The translations under genes and the position numbers were made by a program. A stretch of DNA of 64,000 nucleotides from Castellaniella caeni NBRC 101664 (GTDB lineage: Bacteria; Pseudomonadota; Gammaproteobacteria; Burkholderiales; Burkholderiaceae_B): contig NZ_BCWN01000015.1 of NCBI RefSeq assembly GCF_001592225.1, positions 23,556 to 87,555 of the forward strand, written 5' to 3'. Below are positions 1 to 7,757 of the stretch, piece by piece (position 1 is the first letter of the stretch; each line of letters begins with the position of its first letter). Below the pieces are notes generated by a model. The model saw nothing but the letters and a program-made list of their open reading frames with translations, was not told the origin of the DNA and ran no database searches.

Positions 1-2
1 GC

Positions 3-293
3 CAGCAGCAGATGCTGGCCATCGGCCGTGCCATGATGGGGCGTCCCCGACTGCTTTTGCTGGATGAGCCCTCGCTTGGCCTGGCACCGCTGATGATCGC
101 GCAAATTTTCGCCGTGATCGGGTCGCTGCGCGAGCGGGGCGTGACGATCCTGGTGGTAGAGCAGAATGCGGCTGCCGCGCTGGCGATTGCCGACCGTGGC
201 TATGTGCTGGAAACCGGGCGCGTCATGCATTCTGGCAGCGGCAAGGCCTTGCTGGGCGACCAGGCCGTGCGAGCCGCTTATCTGGGCATATGA
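3..293 (+). CDS. LivF-type ABC transporter ATPase, C-terminal part (truncated by window start)
   Basis: This is the C-terminal end (about 96 codons) of an ABC ATPase of the branched-chain amino acid/amide (HAAT) family. The reading frame is open to the window edge, so the start lies outside. Visible are the end of the signature region ([12 protein letters not shown]), Walker B followed by the D-loop ([13 protein letters not shown]), the H-loop region (VVEQN) and the usual LivF ending AAYLGI. It would power import of an amino acid or aromatic acid from the cytoplasmic face of the inner membrane. Its permease and binding protein are presumably upstream. The napG start follows 82 bases later on the same strand, so the genes may be co-transcribed. 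The substrate cannot be told from this fragment. Confidence 0.9.
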   Translation, partial: QQQMLAIGRAMMGRPRLLLLDEPSLGLAPLMIAQIFAVIGSLRERGVTILVVEQNAAAALAIADRGYVLETGRVMHSGSGKALLGDQAVRAAYLGI

Positions 294-375
294 ACACATA
301 CGGGCGCCCTGTTCGATGGCGGGGTGCCCGGCAGTCATCAGCCGCTGGCACGTGGGCCGCGGGCAGGAGTTCAAC

Positions 376-996
376 ATGGCGCAATCTCGTTTTACCCGAC
401 GCTGTTTCGTGCAGACGGGGCTCTGCGGCCTGGTGGTCGGGGCGGGGGCGACGCTGCCGCTGTTCGACCTGGCGCGCGAGGCCCGGGCGCAGGTCTGGGT
501 GCGGCCCCCGGGGGCGCTGGCCGAGCCCGATTTCCTGGCCGCCTGCATTCGCTGCGGCCTGTGCGTGCAGGCCTGTCCCTTTGAAACCCTGCAGCTGTTC
601 GAGCTGAACGGCAGCGCCGACGCGGGCACACCGTACTTCGTCGCACGCTCGGTGCCCTGCGAAATGTGCACCGACATCCCCTGCCTGCAGGCCTGCCCCA
701 CGGGGGCGCTCAGCCCGGCGCTCAGCGATATCCGCGAGGCCGATATGGGCGTGGCGGTGGTCAGCCATCCCGACCTCTGCAACAGCATGATCGGCCTGGC
801 CTATTGCGACAGCTGTTTTCGGGCCTGCCCGCTGCAGGGCGAGGCCATCCACATGGCGTATGGCGAGACCGGTCTGGGGGGCATGTTCACGCCCGTGGTC
901 GATCCCGACGTCTGTACCGGCTGCGGCAAGTGTGAACACGCGTGCGTGGCACAGCCCGATGCCGCCATCCGCGTGGTGCCCAGCCATGCTGCGTAG
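376..996 (+). CDS. napG: NapG/MauM-family periplasmic ferredoxin-type protein
   Basis: A 206-residue polyferredoxin. The N-terminus has a twin-arginine signal (SRFTRRCFVQTG, then a hydrophobic stretch ending ARA near residue 38), so it is probably exported folded by Tat. Four cysteine clusters follow (about 57-67, 95-107, 135-151 and 180-190), enough for four [4Fe-4S] centres. The family (NapG, MauM) passes electrons between the NapH-type quinol oxidase and periplasmic partners. The start at 376 is chosen because GCAGGAG lies 6 bases upstream and because the Tat signal begins there; the frame is open further upstream. It overlaps napH by 11 bases. No napA, napB or napC is nearby, so a role in nitrate reduction is not supported. 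Serving the ferredoxin-dependent IorAB or the amine dehydrogenase in this window is speculation. Confidence 0.85.
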   Translation: MAQSRFTRRCFVQTGLCGLVVGAGATLPLFDLAREARAQVWVRPPGALAEPDFLAACIRCGLCVQACPFETLQLFELNGSADAGTPYFVARSVPCEMCTDIPCLQACPTGALSPALSDIREADMGVAVVSHPDLCNSMIGLAYCDSCFRACPLQGEAIHMAYGETGLGGMFTPVVDPDVCTGCGKCEHACVAQPDAAIRVVPSHAA

Positions 997-1849
997 GCTG
1001 CTGCACCGGCGCCATTATTTGCTGGCGCGCCGCCTGGCGCAAGCGGCGGTGCTGCTGGGTTTCGTCGTGGGTCCCTGGTTCGGGCTGCCGGTGGCGCACG
1101 GCACGCTGGCCAGCAGCCGCTGGTTTGGCGCCATCAGTCTTTCCGATCCGCTGGTGGTGCTGCAAAGCGTGCTGGCCGGCCACCCGCTGGCACACGGGGC
1201 GCTGACGGGCGTCGTGCTGGTGGCGGCCTTTTATGCCGTGGCGGGCGGGCGGCTGTTTTGCGGCTGGGTGTGCCCCGTCAACCTGGTGACGGATGCCGCC
1301 CAGGGGTTGCGCCGCCGCCTGGGCTGGCGCAAGGCCAGCGTGCTGCGCATCGACAAGCGCCTGCGCTATGCGGTGCTGGGGGCGGTGCTGCTGGGCAGCC
1401 TGCTGGGCGGCGTCATCGTCTGGGAAACCATCAACCCCATCAACCTGATCGTGCGTTCGCTGGTGTTTGGGCTCTGGCTGGGTGGGCTGATCGCGCTGCT
1501 GGCCATTTTCCTGTTCGATTTTCTGCTGCTGAGCAACGGCTGGTGCGGGCACATCTGCCCGGTGGGGGTGTTCTACGGCCAACTGGGGCGCGCCAGCGTG
1601 GTGCGTGTGGCGGCCGACAAGCGCGATGCCTGCAACAGTTGTGGCGATTGTTTCAACTACTGCCCCGAGCCCCAGGTCATCAGCCCTGCGCTGCGGGGCA
1701 TTGGCGGGCACGATGTCTTCATCCAGGAGCCCGATTGCCTGCGCTGCGGGCGTTGCATCGACGTCTGCGAGCAGCAGGTGTTTTCCTTTGCCGTGGGGCA
1801 CGTCACTTTGCGCCGGGACAGCCGACCCAGCCAGGATGGCCCCGAATGA
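986..1849 (+). CDS. napH: NapH/MauN-family membrane iron-sulfur quinol oxidase
   Basis: A 287-residue inner-membrane protein. About four hydrophobic segments are seen. Two membrane-associated motifs, GWVCPVN (about residue 92) and GHICPVG (about residue 190), are typical of the NapH/NosR/CcoG-like family. The C-terminal part has two cysteine clusters (CNSCGDCFNYCP and CLRCGRCIDVCEQQ) for two [4Fe-4S] centres on the cytoplasmic side. In the family it oxidises quinol and feeds NapG. The ATG lies inside the napG end, giving an 11-base overlap and probable translational coupling. It is the last gene of this unit; the next gene (MarR) converges on it. Without a nap operon its terminal partner is unknown. 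Confidence 0.85.
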   Translation: MLRRLLHRRHYLLARRLAQAAVLLGFVVGPWFGLPVAHGTLASSRWFGAISLSDPLVVLQSVLAGHPLAHGALTGVVLVAAFYAVAGGRLFCGWVCPVNLVTDAAQGLRRRLGWRKASVLRIDKRLRYAVLGAVLLGSLLGGVIVWETINPINLIVRSLVFGLWLGGLIALLAIFLFDFLLLSNGWCGHICPVGVFYGQLGRASVVRVAADKRDACNSCGDCFNYCPEPQVISPALRGIGGHDVFIQEPDCLRCGRCIDVCEQQVFSFAVGHVTLRRDSRPSQDGPE

Positions 1850-1868
1850 GCCAGAGCGGGCCGGGGTG

Positions 1869-1882
1869 AGCGGATATCCGCT
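1869..1882. repeat. Perfect 14-bp palindrome between convergent napH and marR
   Basis: AGCGGATATCCGCT is a perfect palindrome in the 99-base convergent gap between napH and the MarR gene. No T-run follows on either strand, so it is a weak terminator candidate at best. Confidence 0.3.
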
Positions 1883-1948
1883 GGGGCGTCGGCAGGTGCG
1901 GTGTTGCCGGGTGAGCCGCCCGGATCGACCGGACGGATGACCGGCGTT

Positions 1949-2470
1949 TCAGATCGGGTCGTCGTCGATGAACGAATAGCCCGCGTGCAGGCGGATGATT
2001 TCGCGCAGCGTGTCTTTCAGGGCTTCGGCGCGCACCAGGCCAAAGGGCTGCAGTACCTGGCGCTCGTGTTCGCGGGCCAGGCCGATGAGTTCGCTGACGG
2101 TTTCCTGGCCCAACGGCGTGATGCCTACCAGGGTGATGCGCCGGTCGGTATCGTGCGGCAGGCGCCGCACCTGGCCGCGTTCTTCCATGCGATCCAGCAG
2201 GCGCGTGAGGGTGGGCTGCTTCATGACCGTCATCTCGGCCAGCACGCCCACGCTGATGGCGCGCCCGTTGGCGAGCGACGCCATCACCCGCCATTCCGAG
2301 ACCGAAAACCCGTGCTGCCGCACGACCCGGTGAAATTCGTCCGAAATCAGCTGGCTGGCCAGCGCCAATAGGGCGGGCAGATAGTCGTGCACGAAGTGGT
2401 GGGCCGGCGCGCCATCGGCGGCAAGCGGTGCGCCCGGGGCGGGCGTTTGGTCTTGTGGGATGCTCATCAT
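1949..2470 (-). CDS. MarR-family transcriptional regulator (first of two in the locus)
   Basis: A winged-helix MarR regulator of about 173 residues. It has the typical helices of the family, the recognition region (SVGVLAEMTVMKQPTLTRLLDRMEERGQVRR) and the wing motif DTDRRITLVGITPLG. It is divergent from the iorA operon and shares an AT-rich 130-base intergenic region with it, the usual layout of a MarR repressor controlling a catabolic operon and released by the aromatic ligand. The frame is open to an upstream ATG at 2515; I prefer the ATG pair at 2470/2467 because the extra 15 residues look unlike the family, but neither start has a good Shine-Dalgarno. Catabolic loci for indole-3-acetate are known to be governed by MarR proteins; that it acts here is inferred. 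Confidence 0.85.
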   Translation of the reverse strand: MMSIPQDQTPAPGAPLAADGAPAHHFVHDYLPALLALASQLISDEFHRVVRQHGFSVSEWRVMASLANGRAISVGVLAEMTVMKQPTLTRLLDRMEERGQVRRLPHDTDRRITLVGITPLGQETVSELIGLAREHERQVLQPFGLVRAEALKDTLREIIRLHAGYSFIDDDPI

Positions 2471-2520
2471 GTGCGAGATTCTAAGCTCAGCCGACCAGCT
2501 ATTAGGGTAATTCATGATTT

Positions 2521-2532
2521 TAAATTAATTTA
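2521..2532. promoter_or_regulatory. 12-bp AT palindrome in the marR/iorA divergent promoter
   Basis: TAAATTAATTTA is a perfect palindrome in the AT-rich gap between the divergent marR and iorA genes. It lies directly next to the shared motif at 2534-2544. It is a candidate part of the MarR operator or simply AT-rich promoter DNA. Confidence 0.35.
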
Positions 2533-2533
2533 T

Positions 2534-2544
2534 AACTAAACATA
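2534..2544 (+). promoter_or_regulatory. Candidate MarR operator, copy 1 (AACTAAACATA)
   Basis: The 11-mer AACTAAACATA is identical to one upstream of the oxygenase gene (17216-17226). A related core, TTTAGTTA, is found on the other strand upstream of livK (9938-9945). All three sites are in promoter regions of the same putative catabolic locus, as expected for a shared operator. Extended with the bases before it, the site reads TTATAACTAA, an imperfect TTAG-N2-CTAA dyad. Confidence 0.45.
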
Positions 2545-2603
2545 CTTGCCCCATCTGTTATCCACCATTGCACAGGCCTGTGTCCGGGGTCGGGAGCATC
2601 GTC

Positions 2604-4895
2604 ATGGCTGAACGGTCATTCGTTGAAGAAGTAAAAAAACTGCGTCTGGGCGCCGGCGAGGTCTTTCGCGGCGAGGGCATTCTGGCTATTACCAAGGCGC
2701 TGCTCGAATCGGGCGTGGGCTACGTGGCAGGTTACCAGGGTGCGCCCATTTCGCACCTGATGGACGTGCTGGCCGATGCGCAGGATATCCTGGCCGAGTA
2801 CGGCGTGCGCTTTGAAAACAGCGCCAGCGAAGCCACGGCGGCGGCCACCCTGTCGGCGTCCGTCAATTACCCCTTGCGTGGCGCGGTCACCTTCAAGGCG
2901 ACGGTGGGCACCAACGTGGCGTCCGATGCGTTGGCCAATCTGACCTCGGGTGGCGTCACCGGCGGCGCGCTGGTCATCGTGGGCGAAGACTATGGCGAAG
3001 GCTCGTCCATCATGCAAGAGCGCAGCCATGCCTTTGCCATGAAATCGCAAATGTGGCTGCTCGACCCGCGACCCAATCTGCCCAAGATCGTGCAGGCCGT
3101 GAAAGATGGCTTCGAACTGTCCGAAGCCAGCAATACGCCGGTGATGCTGCAGGTGCGCATCCGCTCGTGCCACCTGCATGGGCAGTTCGTCGCGTCCGAC
3201 AACAAAGCCCCGGCATTCTCCGTGCGCGATGCCCTGGAAAACCCGGTGCGCGACGTCAGCCGCATCGTGCTGCCGCCCGCCAGCTTCGTCCACGAAAAAG
3301 AAAAGATCGAAAAACGCTGGCCAGCCGCGGTGCGCTTCATCCAAGAGCGCCAGCTCAACGAATTTTTCGCCGAAAAAGCCGCCGACGTGGGCATTGCCCT
3401 GCAGGGCGGGCTCTACAACACCGTCATTCGCGCGCTGCAGCGCCTGGGGCTGGCCGACGTTTATGGCGAATCGCAAATCCCGCTGTACGTGATGAACGTG
3501 GCGTACCCCCTGGTGGACGACGAGTTCGAGCGCTTCTGCCAGGATAAAAAGGCCTTGCTGGTACTCGAAGAAGGGCAGCCCAATTTCATCGAGCAGAACG
3601 TGGCGTCCATTTTGCTGCAGCGGCGCATCGGCGTCCGCCTGCATGGCAAGGACGTGCTGCCCATGGCGGGCGAGTATACGGCGGCGGTCGTGCGCGCCGG
3701 GCTCAAGGGCTTTCTAGAGCAATACGGCTGGTCGCTGCCGGGGGTGGCTGCCGAGGTGCCGCAGCCGCAGGTAACCGAGGTTTCCCGGGCTGCGCAACCC
3801 CAGCTGGCCGATGAAGCCACGCCAGCGGCTGCGCCCATTACTGTGCCCACGCACCTGTTGGCCGAAAGCGCCGAAGCGGTCGAAGTGGCCGGTGCCAACG
3901 ACGAAGACATTCTGCCGCCCTTGAGCGACACCGTGTATCCGCGCCCGCCCGGGCTGTGCACCGGCTGCCCCGAGCGGCCCATCTTTTCGGCCATCCGCCT
4001 GGTCGAACGCGAGCTTGGGGTACACCACATCAGCGCCGACATCGGCTGTCAGCTGTTTTCCATTTTGCCGCCCTTCGACCTGGGCAACACCACCATGGGC
4101 TACGGCCTGGGCGGGGCCAGCGCCTCGGCGCTGAACGTGGCACCCGGCAGCGCCCCGGCCAACCGCCGGGCCATTTCCATCATGGGTGATGGCGGCTTCT
4201 GGCACAACGGCCTCACCAGCGGGGTGGCCAACTCGGTGTTCAACCAGAGCGACAACCTCACCATCATCGTGGACAACAACTACACGGCGGCCACGGGCGG
4301 ACAAGACATTCTTTCCACGCACAACACGATCAATCCCACGCGCAGCACGGGGCACGAGATCGAAGACGCGGTGCGCGGCGTGGGGGTCAAATGGGTGCGT
4401 ACCATCCGGCGCACCTACGACACCAAGGCCATGACCGCCGCCTTGCGCGAGGCGCTGACCACGCTGTCCAAGGGCCCCAAGGTGCTCATCGCCCAAAGCG
4501 AATGCATGCTCAACCGCCAGCGGCGCGAAAAGCCCCTGCGGCGCAAGGCCATCGCCGAAGGCAAGCGGGTAGTGCGCGAGCGCTTCGGCGTCGATCCCGA
4601 CACCTGTACGGGCGATCACTCGTGCATCCGGCTGTCGGGCTGCCCCTCGCTCACCATCAAGGACAACCCCGATCCCTTGCGCCAGGAACCCATCACCGCA
4701 GTCGAAGACACGTGCGTGGGTTGCGGCCACTGCGGCGAGGTGGCGCACGCCGCCGTGCTGTGTCCCTCGTTCTACAAAGCCAGCATCATCAACAACCCTT
4801 CCGAATGGGACAAGCGCAAGCACCGCATGCGCACTGCCATCATCGGCTGGTTTCAGCGCGGCCTGGCGCGGCGCCGAGAGCGTCATGCGTTCTAA
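2604..4895 (+). CDS. iorA: 2-oxoacid:ferredoxin oxidoreductase, indolepyruvate type, alpha subunit
   Basis: A 763-residue TPP enzyme subunit. Order: pyrimidine-binding domain (about 10-190), a middle domain (230-370), a low-complexity Ala/Pro/Val linker (about 385-440), then the pyrophosphate domain with the TPP motif GDGGFWHNG through VDNNY (about 528-560). The C-terminus has ferredoxin-like cysteines, including CVGCGHCGEVAHAAVLCP. The family oxidatively decarboxylates aryl-pyruvates to aryl-acetyl-CoA with ferredoxin as acceptor. In this locus I suggest an aryl-glyoxylate such as isatinate as substrate, because an isatin-hydrolase-like gene is in the same operon. The start at 2604 has GGGAG 7 bases upstream; an upstream ATG at 2568 lacks one. 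It is first in the iorA, iorB, thiolase, DUF35-SDR, cyclase operon and divergent from marR. Confidence 0.9.
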   Translation: MAERSFVEEVKKLRLGAGEVFRGEGILAITKALLESGVGYVAGYQGAPISHLMDVLADAQDILAEYGVRFENSASEATAAATLSASVNYPLRGAVTFKATVGTNVASDALANLTSGGVTGGALVIVGEDYGEGSSIMQERSHAFAMKSQMWLLDPRPNLPKIVQAVKDGFELSEASNTPVMLQVRIRSCHLHGQFVASDNKAPAFSVRDALENPVRDVSRIVLPPASFVHEKEKIEKRWPAAVRFIQERQLNEFFAEKAADVGIALQGGLYNTVIRALQRLGLADVYGESQIPLYVMNVAYPLVDDEFERFCQDKKALLVLEEGQPNFIEQNVASILLQRRIGVRLHGKDVLPMAGEYTAAVVRAGLKGFLEQYGWSLPGVAAEVPQPQVTEVSRAAQPQLADEATPAAAPITVPTHLLAESAEAVEVAGANDEDILPPLSDTVYPRPPGLCTGCPERPIFSAIRLVERELGVHHISADIGCQLFSILPPFDLGNTTMGYGLGGASASALNVAPGSAPANRRAISIMGDGGFWHNGLTSGVANSVFNQSDNLTIIVDNNYTAATGGQDILSTHNTINPTRSTGHEIEDAVRGVGVKWVRTIRRTYDTKAMTAALREALTTLSKGPKVLIAQSECMLNRQRREKPLRRKAIAEGKRVVRERFGVDPDTCTGDHSCIRLSGCPSLTIKDNPDPLRQEPITAVEDTCVGCGHCGEVAHAAVLCPSFYKASIINNPSEWDKRKHRMRTAIIGWFQRGLARRRERHAF

Positions 4896-4963
4896 CGTCT
4901 TCGATCCGGCCTTCGGCGGTTCGCGCACCGTCCGGGGGCGTGTCTTTGCTCAGGTGATTCACT

Positions 4964-6520
4964 ATGTATTCTGAACCGATCAAGATTGCGATTCTGGCCA
5001 TGGGCGGCGAAGGCGGCGGCGTGCTGGCCGACTGGATCGTCAATATGGGCGAGGAAAACGGCTGGTTCGCCCAGACCACATCCGTGCCAGGGGTGGCCCA
5101 GCGCACGGGCGCCACCATTTATTACGTCGAACTCTTTCCGGGGGCGGACGAGGCTGGCGCCCGTGTGCCGGTGCTGGCGCAGTCGCCCATGCCCGGCGAT
5201 GTGGACATCGTGCTCGCCTCCGAATTGATGGAGGCCGGGCGCGCCGTGCAGCGCGGCTTCGTCACGCAAGACCGCACCACGCTCATTGCTTCCACCCACC
5301 GGGTGTACGCCATTGCCGAGAAATCGCACCTGGGCGATGGCCGGGTGGACAGCGACGCCCTGCACAAGCAGATTCGCCGCGCCGCCCGGCGCCTGGTCAC
5401 CTTCAACATGGCGCAGACGGCCGAGCGCAACGGCAGCGTGGTGAGCGCCGTGCTGTTTGGCGCGCTCAGCGGCGCAGGCGTGCTGCCGTTCAACCGCGCG
5501 CAGTTCGAGGCCACTATCGAGCGTGGCGGCGTGGGGGTCAAGGCCAGCCTGGCGGCCTTTGCCGATGCCTTCGAGCAGGCGCGCCAGACGCAAAGCGAGG
5601 CCACGCGCCCCACCGTGCGGGCGCGCGACGGCGGGCCGGTGACCACGCCCGATGCCAAGCCCGCCTTGCCCGACCCTTCCGCCGTGGCGCCGCGCCATCC
5701 CAAGGTGGCCCGGCTGGTGGAACATGCGCGGGGCTATCCTGAAGACATCCAGTCCATCGTCATCGAGGGCATCCGCCGCTGCGTGGATTATCAAGATCCG
5801 GCCTATGGCCGCCTGTATCTGGATCGGCTCGATGCGCAGATGGCCGCGCCGGGCGGGCACGATAGCGAAATGATGCGCGAGATCGCCCGCCACCTGGCTT
5901 TGTGGATGACCTACGAAGACACCATCCGGGTGGCCGACCTCAAGATCCGTGGCAGCCGCTTCGAACGGGTGCAGACCGAAGTGCATGCCACCGACGGGCA
6001 GGTGCTGTCGATTTCCGAATACATGCACCCGCGCATTGAAGAAATCTGCGAGACCTTGCCCGCCGGGCTGGGACGCTGGCTGGCCAAGCCGCACGCCGTG
6101 CACCGCCTGGTGGCCTATTTCACCCGCGAAGGGCGGGTGGTCACCACCAGCTCGCTGGGCGGGTTCTTCCTGTTGTACGTGCTGGCGTGGTGGGGCCGCT
6201 GGCGCCGCGTGACGCTGCGCTACGCCATCGAGACGGCGCGCATCGAGGCGTGGCTCAAGCGCCTGCGCGACGCCGCGGCCATCGACCCGCGCCTGGCGCT
6301 GGAAGCGGCCAAATGTCAGACCCTGGTGCGCGGCTACAGCGACACGCACACGCGCGGCCTGCGCAATTTCGACGTCATCATGACGGTGCTCGAACGCCAC
6401 GCCAAGGTGCTGGCGCCGGCCATTCTGCGTGAAATCCGCAATGCGGCGCTGGCCGACGAGCACGGGCGCTTTCTGCGCGATACCCTGGTGCGCCGGGGGT
6501 TTTCGATGGAGGGCGCCTGA
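4964..6520 (+). CDS. iorB: 2-oxoacid:ferredoxin oxidoreductase, indolepyruvate type, beta subunit
   Basis: A 518-residue partner of IorA. The N-terminal 190 residues are the 2-oxoacid oxidoreductase gamma-type domain (GGEGGGVLADWIV near residue 14, and SVPGVAQRTGATIYYVE near 40). The long C-terminal half is the extra domain (DUF6537-like) of the bacterial indolepyruvate oxidoreductases, so the protein is more than twice as long as an archaeal IorB. It lies 68 bases after iorA. The Shine-Dalgarno is weak (CAGGTG). Together the pair would make an aryl-CoA, CO2 and reduced ferredoxin in the cytoplasm; the ferredoxin-type NapGH genes nearby could re-oxidise it, but this is speculation. Confidence 0.9.
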   Translation: MYSEPIKIAILAMGGEGGGVLADWIVNMGEENGWFAQTTSVPGVAQRTGATIYYVELFPGADEAGARVPVLAQSPMPGDVDIVLASELMEAGRAVQRGFVTQDRTTLIASTHRVYAIAEKSHLGDGRVDSDALHKQIRRAARRLVTFNMAQTAERNGSVVSAVLFGALSGAGVLPFNRAQFEATIERGGVGVKASLAAFADAFEQARQTQSEATRPTVRARDGGPVTTPDAKPALPDPSAVAPRHPKVARLVEHARGYPEDIQSIVIEGIRRCVDYQDPAYGRLYLDRLDAQMAAPGGHDSEMMREIARHLALWMTYEDTIRVADLKIRGSRFERVQTEVHATDGQVLSISEYMHPRIEEICETLPAGLGRWLAKPHAVHRLVAYFTREGRVVTTSSLGGFFLLYVLAWWGRWRRVTLRYAIETARIEAWLKRLRDAAAIDPRLALEAAKCQTLVRGYSDTHTRGLRNFDVIMTVLERHAKVLAPAILREIRNAALADEHGRFLRDTLVRRGFSMEGA

Positions 6521-6590
6521 GTGCGCGCGGTGATGAATTCATGGGGGTGGACGACGTGAACGGAATGAACGGTTTCAGGGGAGCGTGCTG

Positions 6591-7757
6591 ATGGCCCGGA
6601 TGGGATATGACGATGTCGCGGTGGCGGTGCCGGTCACCGTGCCGTACCAGCGCTTTTCAACCGAGGGCGCGCACTGGTTCATCGGCCAGGCGCTGCGCGG
6701 GCTCGTCGAGCGCAGCGGCGTGGCCAAAGCGCAGATCGACGGCCTGTGCCTGTCCAGCTTTTCGCTGGTGCCCGACACGGCCGTGGGCGTGACCCAGCAC
6801 CTGGGCCTGTCGCCGCGCTGGCTGGATCACGTCCCCACGGGCGGGGCATCGGGTGTCATGTGCCTGCGGCGTGCGGCCCGAGCCGTACAGACGGGGGATG
6901 CCGACATCGTCGCCTGCGTGGCGGCCGACACCAATCACGTCGATTCTTTCCGCCAGACGCTGGGCGCGTTCAGCGATTTTTCGCGGGATGCCACCTATCC
7001 CTATGGCTCGGGTGGGCCGAACTCGGTCTTTGCCATGATCACGGCGCACTACATGCGCACGTTTGGCGCCCGGCGCGAAGACTTTGGCCGCATTGCCGTG
7101 GCCCAGCGCGACAACGCGCTGCGTAACCCCAATGCGCTGTTCAAGAAGCCGCTCACGCTCGACCAGTACATGGACGCGCGGCCCATTGCCGATCCGCTGC
7201 ACCTGTTCGATTGCGTCATGCCGTGCGCCGGGGCCGAGGCCTTTCTGGTGATGAAGCAGCAGCGTGCCCGCGACCTGGGGCTGGATCATGCCCTGGTGCG
7301 CGGCGCCATCGAACGCCACAACGCGTTTTCCGACGATCCGGTGATGGTGTGCGGCGGCTGGCGCAAGGATCGTGACGACCTGTATGCGCAGGCCGGCGTG
7401 CAGCCCAAGGACATCGACGTGCTGCAGTCTTACGACGATTATCCGGTGATAGTGATGATGCAATTCGAAGACCTGGGCTTTTGCGCCAAGGGCGAAGGCC
7501 CCGAATTCGTGCGCAGCCAGACGCTGACCGTGGACGGCAGCTTCCCCAACAACACCAGCGGCGGCCAGCTGTCGGCGGGGCAGGCGGGGGCGGCGGGCGG
7601 CTTTATGGGGCTGACCGAAACCATTCGCCAGCTCACCGGCCAGGCGGGCGACCGCGCCGTGGCCGGGGCGCAGCTGGGCCTGGTGGCCGGCTTTGGCATG
7701 GTCACCTACGACCGCTGCCTGTGTACTGGCGCGGTGATCCTCGGAGGCAGCCAATGA
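6591..7757 (+). CDS. Thiolase-fold protein lacking the catalytic cysteine (putative acyl-CoA retro-aldolase)
   Basis: A 388-residue protein of the SCP-x/lipid-transfer thiolase family. The usual nucleophile motif (NNxCxxG) reads VPTGGASG here, so the cysteine is replaced by glycine. The canonical GHP histidine motif reads SAGQAGAAGG, with glutamine in place of histidine. Only the C-terminal CxG-like motif (LCTGAVILGG) remains. Such degenerate thiolases (Ltp2 type) act as retro-aldolases with a DUF35 partner in steroid side-chain breakdown. The next gene begins with DUF35 and overlaps by 4 bases (ATGA), which supports a complex. I infer C-C cleavage of a beta-hydroxyacyl-CoA that releases acetyl-CoA. 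The ATG at 6591 has GGGGAG 8 bases upstream; the in-frame GTG at 6585 is too near it. Confidence 0.8.
   Translation: MARMGYDDVAVAVPVTVPYQRFSTEGAHWFIGQALRGLVERSGVAKAQIDGLCLSSFSLVPDTAVGVTQHLGLSPRWLDHVPTGGASGVMCLRRAARAVQTGDADIVACVAADTNHVDSFRQTLGAFSDFSRDATYPYGSGGPNSVFAMITAHYMRTFGARREDFGRIAVAQRDNALRNPNALFKKPLTLDQYMDARPIADPLHLFDCVMPCAGAEAFLVMKQQRARDLGLDHALVRGAIERHNAFSDDPVMVCGGWRKDRDDLYAQAGVQPKDIDVLQSYDDYPVIVMMQFEDLGFCAKGEGPEFVRSQTLTVDGSFPNNTSGGQLSAGQAGAAGGFMGLTETIRQLTGQAGDRAVAGAQLGLVAGFGMVTYDRCLCTGAVILGGSQ

Noticed and set aside
376..1849. Part of a periplasmic nitrate reductase operon
   Set aside because: No napA, napB, napC, napD or napF in the neighbourhood visible here; LivF upstream and a convergent MarR downstream.
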